From Rhododendron vialii (lineage: Eukaryota; Streptophyta; Magnoliopsida; Ericales; Ericaceae): a stretch of 64,000 nt of DNA. The stretch covers positions 10,102,501 to 10,166,500 of the forward strand of contig NC_080560.1 in NCBI RefSeq assembly GCF_030253575.1, read 5' to 3'. The notes under the pieces are model-generated. The model was not told the origin of the DNA. It saw only the letters and a program-made list of their open reading frames with translations, and searched no databases. This document shows, piece by piece, positions 11,839 to 24,628 of the stretch (positions within the stretch are counted from its first letter, which is position 1; the number at the start of each line of letters is the position of its first letter). The position numbers and the translations under genes were made by a program.

Positions 11839-13343
11839 ATGTCATCAAGTTCGTCTGTTTCGAAGTTCGATGTGATGAAGTTCGATGGAACTTCGAATTT
11901 CGGATTGTGGCAACAGCAGGTAAATGATCTGTTGATGTAGCAGGGCTTGTACAAGGGGTTGAAGGCGAAGCCAGAAACCATGTCTAACGATGATTGGGAA
12001 GAACTCCAGATGAAGGCAGTGAGTACGATTTGTCTGTGTCTTGCAGACGAAGTTATGTATCACGTGTTGGGTGATGAATCGCCGATTGGGGTCTGGACTA
12101 AACAGGAGAGCAAGTATATGTCAAAGTCGTTGACGAACAAACTGTTTCTAAAGCAGAAACTTTTTAGGTTGAAGATGGTTAAGGGTGCTGATCTGATTCA
12201 GCATATCAACGCGTTCAATCAGGTTGTGAGCGACCTACAACGGATTGACATAAAGTTTGAGGAAGACCAAGCACTAATGTTACTGTGTTCTCTATCGATT
12301 TCTCTCGAAACCCTCGTTACAACCTTACTCTGGGGGAAAGAAACCCTAGAACTAGAGGAAGTCATTGCAACCCTTCTGGCGTATAATCAACGCAAGCAAT
12401 AAACAAAATTGCTGCAGGGTGAAGGTCTAATGGTTAAGGGATACGGGGATCGTGGCAGGAAGAAGGAGATGGGTAAATCAGTTTCGGGGCATGGGAGGTC
12501 TCACTCAAAGAAAAGGTCAGAGGGCACGTTTGAGTTCAAGTGTTACAAGTGTCATGAACCAGGGCACATGAAGAAAGACTATCTGCAGAGGGGAAAGGGA
12601 ACTGATTGGAAGAAGAAGGGAAAGGCAAGGGAGAGAAAAGATGGATCATCAACTTCTGCAAACGTTGTGAGTAGGAGTCAAATGATGGTGATATGCTTTT
12701 GGTCTTAGCCGGTCCGAATGACAAGGCAGATTCATGGATTCTGGATTCAGCATGTTCGTTTCACGTGTCTCCTAATAAGGATTGATTCAAAAACTACAGG
12801 TCAATGGATTGTGGTAATGTTCTTATGGGTAACGATGTATCGTGTAAAGTTATAGGAATAGGCACAATAAAGATCAGAATGTTTGATGGTGTTGTGAGAG
12901 CTTTGGGGGATGTTAAACATGTTCCAAAATTGAGGAAAATTTTGATTTCGTTGGGAACCTTAAACTCTAACGGCTATGGGTATAAAACAGAAGGTGGAGT
13001 TATGAGGGTAACAAAGGGTGCCATGGTGATTATCCTGGAAGGGTTACATATCTATTTCCCCCTTAAACTATTCCAATTTTAGTTACTTCCCCCTCGAACT
13101 ACCAATTGAAGTTACTTGCCCCTCCAACTATGAAAACGTTATTCCCTTCGTCCAATCCCTAACTGTCGTCCAATTCTTGGACAAAAAACTCAACACCTCT
13201 AACACCAAAATTGTTTTGGCGCCCTGAATGTGGTTTTGGCGCCAATAGAAGGGTAATATGGACATTCCAGCTTAAACCCTAACCGCGATTTCACTAAAAC
13301 CCCACAACCCATTATAATCTCAAAAATCCACAACCTGGATCAT

Positions 13344-13426
<83 letters not shown>

Positions 13427-13735
13427 TGTGTGTGAATGAGTGAGACCAATCTACAATGGCATGGAACTTGAGAGATCCAAATAGAATAACACCAACATGT
13501 TAAGTCTTTTTTTAATATCTATTTCGAGATTTGCATGTTTCTATATTGCAAAGTATAATCTTACTCTTTTAGAACTTTTCGATTATTATATGGGTATGAA
13601 ACTGTGGTTCCAGCCATTGTTCAAAGCCTCTTCGGTGAAGGAGGTTCTCAATGGAGATCTTTGTCCACAAAGGCAAATCTGTTCGTTAGGGCTAAGATTG
13701 GGGTTGGAGTTGCTAGAACTGCTCATTATGGGGAG

Positions 13736-13780
<45 letters not shown>

Positions 13781-15130
13781 AGAGAGAGAGATAGAGAGAG
13801 AGAAAGTGAGTGAGAGGGTGGGTGAGGTTGAAAAGGATTGGAATGGGGACCGAGATACATACGAAGAAGAAGGATATATACATACATATACATATATTGG
13901 TAGGGTTTGAGCTGGAATGTCCATATTACCCTTCTTTTGGAACCAAAACAACATTTGGGACACAAAAAGGTTTGGTCTGGAGGTTTTCCGTCCAAGAATA
14001 ACGTTTTGGTCTGACTGAAATGAGGGATTGGCTGAACGGAATAACATTTTCATAGTTGGAGGGGCAAATAACTTCAATTGGTAGTTTGAGAGGGAAGTAA
14101 CTAAAATTGAAATAGTTTAAGGGGGAAGTAGATATTTAACCCTTCCTGGAAATATCTACAGGTTGATAGGGAGTACAGTTGTAGGTGGAGCTGCTGTCAC
14201 TACAACGAATGATACTGATGATACCATGCTTTGGCATATGCGGTTGGGACATATGGGAGAGCGTGGGATGGTAAAACTGCATAAGAGGAATCTGCTGAAA
14301 GGGGTTAAATCGTGTAAATTGGATTTCTGCAAGTTTTGTGTTCTGGGAAAACAGTGTAAGGTGCAGTTTAGGAATGCAACTCACAGAACGAAGGGAATTC
14401 TTGACTACGTTCATTCAGACGTTTGGGGACTAGTGAGGGTAGCTTCGAAAGGAGGATCTCTGTATTTCTTGTCCTTTATTGATGATTTTTCGAGGAAAGT
14501 TTGGGTGTACTTTATGAAACATAAGTCTGAAGTCTTTGCTAAGTTCAGAGTGTGGAAAGCTGAAGTGGAAAACCAGACATGGAAAAAAATTAACTGCCTC
14601 AGGACAGATAATGGGAAGGAATTCAAGAATGTGCATTTTCTGAAGTTTTGTGAGGAACATGGAATTCAGCGAGACTTTACAGTTCGGAAGACACCACAGC
14701 GGAATGGGGTGGCAGAAAGGATGAACAGAACCATTGCAGAAAGGGCATGGTGTTTGAGATTGAATGCGGGACTTCCGAATGTATTTTGGGCAGAAGTAGT
14801 GAGTATGGCATGCTTTGTTATAAACAGGTCACCGAGTGCTGCTTTGGATGGGAAGGTAGCTGAAGAGATGTGGACAGAGAAAGAGGTTGACTACTCAGGG
14901 TTGAGAATATTTGAGTGTCCGACCTATGTTCATATTCCCAGTGATGAGAGGTCAAAGCTTGATGCGAAGTCTAGATAGTGTATCTTTCTTGGTTATGAGA
15001 AATGGGTCAAAGGGTATAAGCTTTAGGATCCGGAGACAAAGAATGTGGTGATCAGTAGGGATGTGGTATTTGATGATGACTCTATGGTCAAGGCACATTG
15101 GAAGATTCAAAAAGTTGAATCAAAGGAAGT
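11839..15130 (+). pseudogene. copia2 gag-protease-integrase remnant
   Basis: Starts at ATG 11839 in the usual place after the primer-binding site. Gag runs to about 12,700 with in-frame stops at 11938-11940 (TAG) and 12400-12402 (TAA). The zinc knuckle reads CYKCHEPGHMKKDY, with the last cysteine replaced by tyrosine. A frameshift near 12,690 precedes the protease (LDSACSFH). After the nested MULE-type insertion the GAG-pre-integrase (MRLGHMGERGM) and the integrase core continue (HSDVWG, TDNGKEF, QRNGVAERMNR) to a stop at 14976-14978; the frame continues with another stop near 15,025. Clearly dead. Confidence 0.85.
13041..14142. mobile_element. MULE-type non-autonomous element nested in copia2
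   Basis: 1,102 bp with terminal inverted repeats of more than 100 bp (outer end GGGTTA.ATATCTA, then cttcccccttaaacta and cccctccaactatgaaaa on both sides). Target duplications are atcctggaa (13032-13040) and ttcctggaa (14143-14151), 8 of 9 matching, as expected for Mutator-like elements. The interior holds (GA)n, (GT)n and (AT)n microsatellites near 13,351-13,433 and 13,740-13,800. No transposase is present. The open frames across the repeats are low complexity. Confidence 0.85.
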
Positions 15131-15340
15131 GAGCAGCAGACAGTAGGGCATACATGGCATCCCCCGCATCCAGGAACATCTCAAGCTCAAGCACCTTAGA
15201 GGACAACTTATGCTTCCAATGCAGCTCCAAACATGTCATTCGTACCTCCTGGACCGATTCAAATCGAGGGAGAAGGTTCATGGCATGCCCAAACATAAAA
15301 GAAAGAAGATAAAGACGACGCTACCATAGTAGGGGGGCCC

Positions 15341-15637
15341 ACCACCTTCACTCTCCCTCAAATGCAACACCCTTGTTGATTGATGCCCAAACCTGACCCC
15401 AAATCCCTTTGATTTGCACACTACAACCCTTAATTTCGTTTAACCGATTCAGGTTTCTCAAAGCCCTAAATCGCTAACTCTCACTCTCTTTCTCTATCCT
15501 GTAATGAGGCAGGTGTAGATAATTGTTTCAACAAAATTTTGAATTTTTTTTCAACTTTTTGCTAGACATCAATGCAAGATGACTACCACTGCACAAACCA
15601 TGTGGATATCTTGAGCTAAATTTTTACAATTTTAGTA
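15341..15637. other. Junction between copia2 remnant and unit 2
   Basis: Non-coding. About 15,341-15,570 has no counterpart elsewhere in the window. From about 15,575 the sequence matches window positions 1-55, marking the start of unit 2. Confidence 0.45.
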
Positions 15638-15921
15638 CTTCCTCCGTCCCCGCATAATAGTCTGCTATTCTATTTTGAATTGTCTCTTAAAAAGTATCCA
15701 CTTTAAAAACTTTTTTTCCTCTTTAAAAATTTAATGGGTAAAAATTTGTACAATGATTGTTTTGTCCTTTTCAAAAGTTAATTGATAAAGAGTTAATGGA
15801 TAAAATTGGTGGACAATTTTGAAAAATAAATGTAAAAATTGATGTGAAAGGAGTATAACAATGTCTCTTTAATAAATAAATTAGAATTACGAAATTGAAC
15901 ACTTACAAAGGACGGAGAAAG
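15638..15921. mobile_element. Stowaway-like MITE
   Basis: Ends cttcctccgtcc and, inverted, ctttctccgtcc, the hallmark of Tc1/mariner-derived Stowaway elements. The flanks are TA on the left and CA on the right, so the TA duplication is degraded. The corresponding place in unit 1 (near 50-60) lacks the element. Confidence 0.65.
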
Positions 15922-15988
15922 CAAATTTAAAAATTGAAACATATACCAACTTCATTTATACTGGAGTATATATGAAGCAAAAGATATA

Positions 15989-16259
15989 CTCACTCCGTCC
16001 CTTTTTAAGTATCTTGCTTCGTAACTTCAACTTATTAAAAAGATATCATCATTATATCTTTCACATCAACTTTTTCCTCCACTTTTCCTACTTACCCATC
16101 ATCATTACACTTTTACTGACTTACTTTTCAAAATGGAATCTACTTTTAAAGACAAAATAGACAATGCACCAACTTTTACTTATTAACTTTACAAAATTGA
16201 CACTTATTAAGGGATAGCCCAAAATGGAATACTAGACTTTAAATAAGGAATGGAGGGAG
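15989..16259. mobile_element. Stowaway-like MITE
   Basis: 271 bp, AT-rich, ends ctcactccgtccc and gaatggagggag inverted, flanked by TA (15987-15988 and 16260-16261). Unit 1 has the same flanks (CACGTGGCAT to the right) without the insertion. Confidence 0.75.
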
Positions 16260-16463
16260 TATCAAGCACCACGTGGCATTAGCCTAATTTGTTTAGATTT
16301 CTATTTTAAAGATGTCAGCAAAATATCTCATTGGTGATATTCATGACAGAAAAAATGAGACTAGATTTGTTAGCTCATTCAACTAATAAATCAACATACT
16401 ACATAATCCAAAAAGCCAAAGGTTATGAAGATCAGTTCTCTCACACTTACCACAAGTTCTATC

Positions 16464-17389
16464 CAAGGACGGAACCAGGATTTTACCCTAGCAGTGGCGA
16501 AATGTATACTAAAAAAATAAAAAGATGCATTACAATATTAATAGTTATCGGCTCCAAAAAAAATTAAAATAACATAATAAAAACTATAGTAAATGATATT
16601 TTTCATTTGCACATAGAGTATGAAAAAATACTAATTTTAATTTTGAGTATCGATAATGCCACTTCAACAACAACAACAACAGAACCCATGTAGTTCCCAA
16701 TCATTGGGGTATAAGTGGGGGAGGATTGGAGACAGACCTAACTTTTGGCAATATATACAAAGTGGCTAATCTCAGAATACCACTTAAAAAGTAACCCCCC
16801 CCCCAATATGTATTTTGGTGCAAAACCATGCCCCAAAATAAAGCCAAATGACATCAGAGAAGACAGGTCTAAAGACCTAATTCAATTTATGTGCACATTA
16901 CCAAGCTTCCTTTATTGATAATCCAGAGCATCAATAAGCACAAAGATAATGTCACTCCTCAAATCTATAATATCACTCCACAGATTCCTATATGGATTTT
17001 TCAAATTGATAACCGCACTCCTTTTTGGGAGGGGCGTTACAAATTTGAGAAGTGACATTATAATTAAGTTTCCTTAATTTTTTAGGTTAAGTTATTTTAG
17101 GGTTAGAATTAATGGAGAGTTTTTTTTTCTTAATTACACATCATCATTTATATTATTTCATTTTGGCCCATTGAATTTAGTTTTAGAATACTCTTTTGGG
17201 TCTTCTTTCTTAAAAAAAAAAATAGAAGATTTGTGACTAATATATAAGAAAAAATAAGAAAAAAATTCTAGCAGTGGCGAGACTATATAAGTTGGGGATA
17301 AATTTTTTTTTCCACATATAATAATTGTGTTTTTTAAAATTCTTGTCGTGGCGGCCGCCGCCACTAGACCCCCCCTGATCCCATCCTTG
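16464..17389. mobile_element. Non-autonomous hAT-like element
   Basis: 926 bp with inverted ends CAAGGACGGAACCAGG and CCTGATCCCATCCTTG (inverted, 13 of 16 match) and an 8 bp target duplication gttctatc at 16456-16463 and 17390-17397. Eight-base duplications and a CA start are typical of hAT elements. The paralogous site near 23,380 reads gttctatt with no insertion. No transposase is visible; the direct repeat ctagcagtggcga occurs near both ends. Confidence 0.8.
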
Positions 17390-17397
17390 GTTCTATC

Positions 17398-18762
17398 ACC
17401 TAGTCGCTTTGTAAGTAGCCTGGACACAACACCGAAACGGCACATACAGACACAACACGGATACATACTTGTAGTTCAACCTATGAAGAGCTCTTACATA
17501 CAAACCATTTTCAGAAACATTGCACAAAAAAAAAAAAAAAAACAATTTGAGAGATTAAGCTGACAAACTTGCAACAAAAATAAAAACAAAAACTCCACTC
17601 CTTAAAATAATTTGAAGAACCTCTTCCAAGTTTTCGACACATGAATTCCCATGCTTCATCACATAATAGAAGATTGCAGTAGAAGATTTCAATGCACTAG
17701 TTGTTATAACTGTCACTATCATGATGCCTACAGTAATTTAATGGGTACATTGCAGTAAGTTCAATGGGAAAAAAATCAACCAAGGGTGCCAAGAACTCAT
17801 AGCAAAAGGATATGAACTTTTAATAGATAGTACTATTTATTTTGGAAACAAACTATCAGCTCCTTTTATTCTTCTAACATAGTGAAACCAAACTTCGTGA
17901 AATGCAAATGAGCAAAGTATAGTAGATATGACAGCTAAGGAGCAAGGTAACCTCCAATGAAACACTGGCACCCCAATTTAACATCATACTCACGCTTGAC
18001 ACTGCTATTGACTAGTTTTGACGCTCCTTGGAAATGGGTTGAACACATAAATTTACCTTTCTAACAAAAATGTCAAGGACACAAGGACACGCTAGGGGTT
18101 GTAAGGCAACGTATGAAGATGCTTGAGCACATTCGTTTACTACCTGAGCTGAAATCTTAGCTCAAGCTTGGTTTGAAAAAGCAACTTTAGCTCAACTCGT
18201 TACTAAATAATCAAGATAGAAATCAGCTTGAAGTGACAAGCGTAGAGCATTTGACAAATAGACTAAGACGAGAGCCAAGGGAAAAACATGAACTTCAGGT
18301 ATTGAGAAGTAAAAATTATCCCCCTTGGGAAGCCGTGGCAAGCCTTGTCGGTTGCCATGGCATGACAGTATTCTGAAAAAAAAAATGAGGAGAGAAATAA
18401 AGCATAGAACTTTGTGTGCTAATATATTCCTAAGATATGCGCAAGAGATAACCTAATTAGTATAATCAGCCACACATCAAATAGTTTTCAATAGCCGGTA
18501 CATACTATAGCGATCAAAAGGATTACTTTTGTTTGCGTGCACATTGACAAAATGTTGAGAATGGGGGTGCAAACATGGTTTAAGTAGTCATTTACTTTCA
18601 GTCTCCTAGGAAGAACACGTAGACATCTTGATTTTGTTTCTCAAATCTTTGCTTAGACTAGCATTCTTCAAAATTGTTGCTATTTCATCTTTATCCTTTC
18701 CTTTCTTGGAGTTTGGAAGCATAGCATCGCAAAGGAATCAACTGCCCCTAGAAGACACCATT
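17398..18762. other. Downstream flank of F-box gene 2
   Basis: Non-coding. It aligns with 23,375-24,628 downstream of F-box gene 3 (shared: gacacaacacc, ggatacatactt, caaacttgcaacaaaaa, aatgaacttcagg-like pieces) and, in its last 600 bases, with 2,040-2,625. No RNA gene or conserved frame is seen. Confidence 0.55.
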
Positions 18763-19842
18763 TCATGGTTTCACTAAAACTAGTGATTCCATGAAAGTAT
18801 CAGCGGTAAATGCATCAGCACTCCCGGTATATCCAGCATTTGTCAAAGTTTTGGTCTCACAGTCATACCAAAGTAGCCGTTTGTGATTTTCACTCATCGA
18901 TAACAGAACTTTACCATTTTTCCTTAATCCTACTGTCTGGTACAACACTCCTGGAAGAGTAATATTGTATAATTTAGCCCACGATTCTGCAACTCCATAT
19001 TCTTTCATCACCCATATGCAACAAGAACCCTCCTCCAGTTGTCCATGACATAACACCGCCAATGATTCTTTATATGCCATGATGGCCAGGCACAATGGGC
19101 TTTGACTAACCAGAGTGGCGGGCATCATCATCACCGAGAACGCTTGAGAACCCATATTGAACAACATTATTAAACTGCTTAGACCATTCATCACTCTCGT
19201 GTCAATTGCAATCCAATGTATGGCTCCATTAACAAAAGCATGTAGGCAACTAAAACGCACAACCTGATGTGGATGATCAACAATAGAGATGGATCTCCAT
19301 GATCCTGTGCCTTGGGTGTAAAGCTCAACCTTGGAAGGAAATTTTCCCAGATCATCCGCCTTCTCATAAACAATAAACACCAACATGTACTCATGCGTAG
19401 TGGGGTGGGCACCAAATCCCAAAACAAACGGCGGAGGAGAAGTTTCTGGCAGAGAGGGCATGGGAAGAATTAATGATTTCCTAATTAATGGATTCCACAG
19501 AATAATACACGGTGGCGAAGTGGTATCAACCATACAAAGCAAACCATTACACTTACCCACTACTCTTCTATGCCCAAGTGAAGTACTCAAAGGAGACACC
19601 AGTTCCGCGAACTCATCGCCACGGCACAACAGATAGCGCTCTCTGTTGTCAATAAAGGTGTAAGTCGTAAGGAGAAGGTTTTCGGTGTTTGTTTTGGTGT
19701 GGTCGAGGTGTTTGGCGATGAAACTAGGGCTTGTTATAAAGGAATGCCATGTTTTGCATACGGATGTGAATCGAATCAGAGATTCTACGGGCAGTCTTAC
19801 GAGAATTTCGGCTAAAATTTCAGTTGATATATAGTCCGACAT
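18763..19842 (-). CDS. F-box protein with FBA domain, copy 2
   Basis: 359 residues, intronless coding frame, very similar to copy 1 along its length. F-box at residues 2-46 (STEILAEILVRLPVESLIRF, VCKTWH), then the FBA region (LLCMVD, WNPLIRKS, GFGAHPTTHEYML, GSWRSI, VNGAIHWIA). An upstream in-frame ATG (19881) exists, but it lies inside the predicted leader intron (19848-19941, donor GTAAGT-like, acceptor GCAG), so the conserved MSDY start at 19842 is chosen. Compared with copy 1 there are small deletions (for example in the proline-rich loop near residue 130). Predicted nuclear/cytosolic SCF substrate receptor; substrate unknown. Confidence 0.9.
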   Translation of the reverse strand: MSDYISTEILAEILVRLPVESLIRFTSVCKTWHSFITSPSFIAKHLDHTKTNTENLLLTTYTFIDNRERYLLCRGDEFAELVSPLSTSLGHRRVVGKCNGLLCMVDTTSPPCIILWNPLIRKSLILPMPSLPETSPPPFVLGFGAHPTTHEYMLVFIVYEKADDLGKFPSKVELYTQGTGSWRSISIVDHPHQVVRFSCLHAFVNGAIHWIAIDTRVMNGLSSLIMLFNMGSQAFSVMMMPATLVSQSPLCLAIMAYKESLAVLCHGQLEEGSCCIWVMKEYGVAESWAKLYNITLPGVLYQTVGLRKNGKVLLSMSENHKRLLWYDCETKTLTNAGYTGSADAFTADTFMESLVLVKP

Positions 19843-22800
19843 TGTTCCTGCAACAAAACGATAATATGGGTATCGAGACAAGTGGAAAAAAAAAGAGCCT
19901 AAGTTTTGAGGAAGAGGGAAAAGTTGGGCATAAGAACTTACAGAACTTGTGATGATCGATTGAAGCCCTGGGTTTTCGAGCTGGGCTATGATCGTTCGAT
20001 TCGTCCCAAATTTCTATGATTTTCCCAGCATTTCAATGATCAAAGACAGAATAAGCATAAGCTGCATAACTGAGGAGAGAGAGAGAGAGAGAGAGAGAGG
20101 GGCGAGTCGGGCGACCGAGCTTTCCTTCGTTTCCCAACATTTTCGCGTTTATTCGGGAAAGTTTCATTTCGCCTCCTGAATTTTCAACCAAATATCACAT
20201 AAGCACCTATCCTTGTATCCTTCATTTTATTTAAATTAAACATCTGAACTAAAAAAAAAAACCAGAAAGAGGCACCTACCGTCTTTTTTTTGTTTTTGTC
20301 ATACGGTATATATCAATAGGGATTAGCAGGATGTTAATATGTTAATCAGCAGGGGTTCAAGTTACCACTCGGGGAAAAAATGAGACAACCAAATTGACAA
20401 GTTTGGTTTCTCCCACCTACCGTCTAAAACCATCTAATTTCTAATAGAAACTATGAGATAGAATATACACATGCGAGCATATGCAACGGAAATTAGGAAT
20501 GTATTAATCTCTAGCCATTGTTGTTCAAGTTGATCACCAAACTCACACACTCTAGATTTAGGTGTCTTCTATATATGCATGACTTGAGTTTATTGATTGA
20601 TGGATATCATATGCTTTATATAAAGCTAGGCTAGGGACCATTAATCTACTTTAAGAAACCTTATTAGTTTTCCTCCATCATAGAAACTTAAACACAACAT
20701 AATGAAATAAATGGGTAAGCAAAGAGCCTTTGAAACCACCACTAATCTTATAATGGAACTTATGGTATTGGAATTGTAATTTGGTAAAATGTGCATGGAA
20801 AACCCTCTTGGTGGGTATTTATGTACGTAATTGCGAGGATTTTGATTATGGAAACTTATCAATGTTATTGTTTAAAATCGAGGGCGTGATAGAAAATATG
20901 TTACAAATTGAGGATTACAAGAAAAGATTGAGGAGAGAATTGCAGGAAAATATGAGAACCAAAAAAGTTGTAGTATTTTTTTTTTTTTTTTTTAGTTTGT
21001 ATATTTTCATCTTTTCTTCTTTTTTACTATATCATGATTCTACTTTAGTAGAAGATGAGAACAAAAACGTCCTAACTTAATTAATTCCCCCAATCTCACC
21101 TATTTTTCATGCTGCCTGATGTATTGGAGCATGCTTGTGTTAATATTTTTGTTGCTTCATACGTGAGCCATTGTTTGATAACTGTAACACATTATTATCA
21201 ATCTATAGAATAATTCCTTGCTCCGACTACCCGGGATGGTGGGTTAAACTCGTTTCCTACTCGGCTTTGATATACTTGTTATGAAGTACTACTCGGGCGA
21301 AACGGTTAATTGAGTAGTTCCTATTTCTTTTTACTCTACTTTTGTAATGGCAAATCTAATCAAAAACAGATTCAAGCCGGCCATCTGATACTTCAGCTCC
21401 TAGGGATCTCATAGGACTGATCACTCTAGTTATGTATGGCCTAAGGTTTTAGATGTTCAAGGATGGAATAGAAACAGACCAGAACGAACTGAAAAAGCTG
21501 ATCATTTGGTGCTCTTGCTGGCAAAGTTGTCCCCTGTAATCTGAACTCTCTAAGTGCAAGACATTCACATTATTTCCTCTGCTTCGTTATTTCCCCCAAG
21601 GTGACTCTGATTCCCCAACCAACTAGATACGTATGTGGCTGACAATACTTAATATGAACTCATTGAGTTGTCCGCTGTTTGAGAAACTCCTTCATGATGG
21701 AGCACATGTTCTTCGTTTCATGAGCTCTCGTACTTTTACCACCCGTTCACCTGCTCGGTGTTGCAACATTGAATATTTTGTCGTCTCAATGGCAGTAGCA
21801 GTTCATTCTATTATTTTCAAAATTCGAAAAGTATGTGATCAATGATCTTCATCTAGATTTTTCCTTTCGTACATGGTATGTCCTCTGCTTTGCGGGGTGA
21901 GGTTGCGTACATTCAACGCTATGTAAACACCGCCATGGAAGAACCCTTTTACGCTGGATTAGCCCTTTTAGATAGTAGGTCTCCTCCATTGAAATCTAAT
22001 TTTTCACCCTGCACAACTATTTGTTTGTTGTTGGTCTTCTGATGGTACTACCATATTTTGTTGGTTTTTTGATGCTTTTCTGTGATTCATATTGTTCTTT
22101 TTAAACTTTTTCTAATTGTATATATCTAGAGGATCCAGATAAAAACTTTGAGGAGTTGAGTTTTTCTTTCCCCCTTGGTTTTTAGTTCTCATTTTCGTTC
22201 ATCTTCATTATTGACGGCTGCTAGTAACTCTTGCAAGTCGCTTGTTCCAAGATTAAGCACACTTATATTTTTTCCAAAAAGTAAATACTATTAAGTGAGA
22301 GAGAGACTTGGTAAGGAACGCGTGCAATAATAAGGTTTTCTATTTTTTTTCCTGATCCCACGGCCACTTTTTAACCCAAAAAAAAAAAATTTCGGATGTC
22401 GATTCCGTGTCTGGACATTCTCAAACAAATTCAGGTTTGCAAAATCTTTGGTGAGCGGAGCAGGTCTTGATGTTGGGGAGAACTGGATTTCAGAACAAAT
22501 TCAAATCCAATCCATCTAACTAAACCCATTTCGATAAAAATCTATTGGCATGAATGATGTGGCAGATTTGGCAGCCTAAATGATGTGGCAAATTTGGAAA
22601 AGTCAGAGTTACCGCCAAAGATGTTTTCCCTTTTCTAACAACACCTTTGCCTTACAGCTGGAATACCACTTTGCATATATTTTTCCAAATTTTAACTTTG
22701 GCAGCCTAAATCGCTCATGGGTAGGGTTGCTGCAAAAAAAATGCAAAACCCGAAGGCAAACAACCTAAATAGAAGAGCATACTCCATGAATTCTGCAGAG

Positions 22801-23280
22801 TGAAGGAGGGAGCAAGCTTGCAACGAATGCCTCGTAGAGACTACTGCTACCAACCTAGAGCCACGACCACCAGCAAGATGAGTGTTAGAAAATCCAAGAC
22901 TATTGTACTTGCAGACTACCAGTGGAGAAACCAACATTTTGAATTTGACAAACCCTTTTTCAAAATCTACCATCCTTTGTCAGCTTAGAGAGACTATGAA
23001 AGCAACATAAAGGTAATGATAGCAACATAAAACAGGAACTATTCTGAATAATCTAAAAGTTAATGACATCCTAAGCATTAACAAGTCATTTTCGCCCAAG
23101 TTTAGGATTGAAAATGGTAAAAACTTCCATTATTTTACCAGGTCTGAAGACTAGACATTTTAAAACTATAAAACCACAAGAACTTTTACTTTGATAGTTG
23201 CAGTTATTATAATGATAAAGAATAAAAGGGTTTGATATATCTAACTGTTTGATTGCATTGCAAAAAGCTTATCGAAATCA
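19843..23280. other. Upstream region of F-box gene 2 and unit 2/3 junction
   Basis: No gene is called. It holds the leader intron (19848-19941), a GA microsatellite (20,078-20,098), and sequence collinear with 3,718-5,150 plus 9,877-11,340. The copia1 empty site lies at about 21,350-21,365 (...caaatctaatc...). The copia2 insertion point corresponds to about 23,005-23,020. The open frames at 20781-21080, 21633-21845 and 22692-22973 are not conserved in unit 1. Confidence 0.55.
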
Positions 23281-24628
23281 TCATATTCGCCCAGACAACT
23301 AATATATCATCATAGTTCACAATCCGAACAGCCAGAGGTTATGAAGCAATCAGTTCTCTTTCACTTACCACGAGTTCTATTACCTAGTTGCTTCGTACGT
23401 GGCCCAGACACAACACCAAAATGGCACACACAAGCGGACACGACACGGATACATACTTGAAGTTCAACCGATGAAGACCTCTTCTCCCATACAAATCATT
23501 TTCAGAAACATTGCAGCTAAAAACAAAACTATTTGATGTAATTAAGTTAACAAACTTGCAACAAAAACAACTCTGCTCCTTCAAATAATTTTGAAGAACA
23601 TCTTCAAAGTTTTCAACACATAAATTCCACGCTTCACCTAGTAATAAGAACATGCAATAGTAGATTTCAATGGCACTAGTTGTTATCTTTACTGTCACAA
23701 TCATGATGCCTACAGGAATTTAATGGGTAAAGGTGCAAATTTACTTGCATTGCAGTAAGTTCAATGGGAAAAATCAACAAAGGATGCCAAAGAACTCATA
23801 GCAAAAGATATGAACTTAACAGAGAGTATTTTATTTTGGAAACAAAATATCACCTCCTTTTGCTCTAACATAGTGAAAACAGACATAGTGAAAAAGTAAA
23901 TGAGCCAAATATAATTAGGAGATATGATACCTAAGGAGCAAGGTAACCTCCAATGAAAAACGGGATCATACTTACGCTTGACACTGCAATTGACGAGTGC
24001 TAATTGTCGACACTCCTAGGACATGGTTCGAACACATTATGTCATTTTTCCAACAGAAATTTCGAGGACACAAGGTCTCACATGGGTTGTATAGCAACGT
24101 ATTAAGATGCTTGAGCATGTTCGTTTAGTACCTGAGCTGAAATCTTTGCTCAAGCTACATTTGAAAAAAGCAACTTTAGCTCAGCTCATAACAAAATAAT
24201 CAAGCTCGAGATCAGCTTGAAGTGACATGCATAGAACATTTGACAAATAGACTAAGATAGTAGCCAAGGGAAAAACATGAACTTCAGGTTTGGAAAAGTA
24301 AAAATTAACTAGAGAAAAAAAGAAAGGGGAATCAAGCATATTACAACATGTGCAAACACATTCATAAGATACAGGTAAGAGATAACCCAACTAGTATAAT
24401 CAACAAAACATCACATAGTTATCAGTACATACTAATATTCTATAGCAACGAAATGAGTGCTTATGTTTGTATGCACATGGACAAAATATTGAGATTCTGG
24501 GTGCAGACATGGTTTTGTTTCCCAAATCTTTTGTTGGACAAGGATTCTTCAAAATTGCCGCTCTTTCAGCTTATTCGTTTGCTCTCTTGGAGTTTGGAAG
24601 CATAGCATCACAAAGGAATCAACTACCC
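23281..24628. other. Downstream flank of F-box gene 3
   Basis: Non-coding; collinear with 16,390-16,463 and 17,390-18,762. It preserves the empty site for the hAT-like element at about 23,375-23,385. Nothing else is recognised. Confidence 0.5.

Larger units (their letters stand above)
11364..15340 (+). mobile_element. Decayed, 3'-truncated Ty1/copia element (copia2)
   Basis: Plus-strand element with one recognisable LTR (11364-11793), a tRNA-Met primer-binding site and broken gag, protease and integrase sequence up to about 15,130. Reverse transcriptase, RNase H and the 3' LTR are absent, so the 3' half has been lost; the right boundary is uncertain (somewhere between 15,130 and 15,340). A 1.1 kb MULE-type element is inserted inside it (13041-14142). 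It is related to but distinct from copia1 and clearly older: several stops and frameshifts, and a damaged zinc knuckle. Confidence 0.85.

Noticed and set aside
13497-14077. Open frames inside the MULE-type insertion, including a 163-codon minus-strand frame
   Set aside because: Mostly translated AT, GA and GT microsatellites and terminal repeats.
19843-19881. Upstream ATG extending F-box copy 2 by 13 residues
   Set aside because: The extension lies inside the predicted leader intron and is absent from copies 1 and 3.
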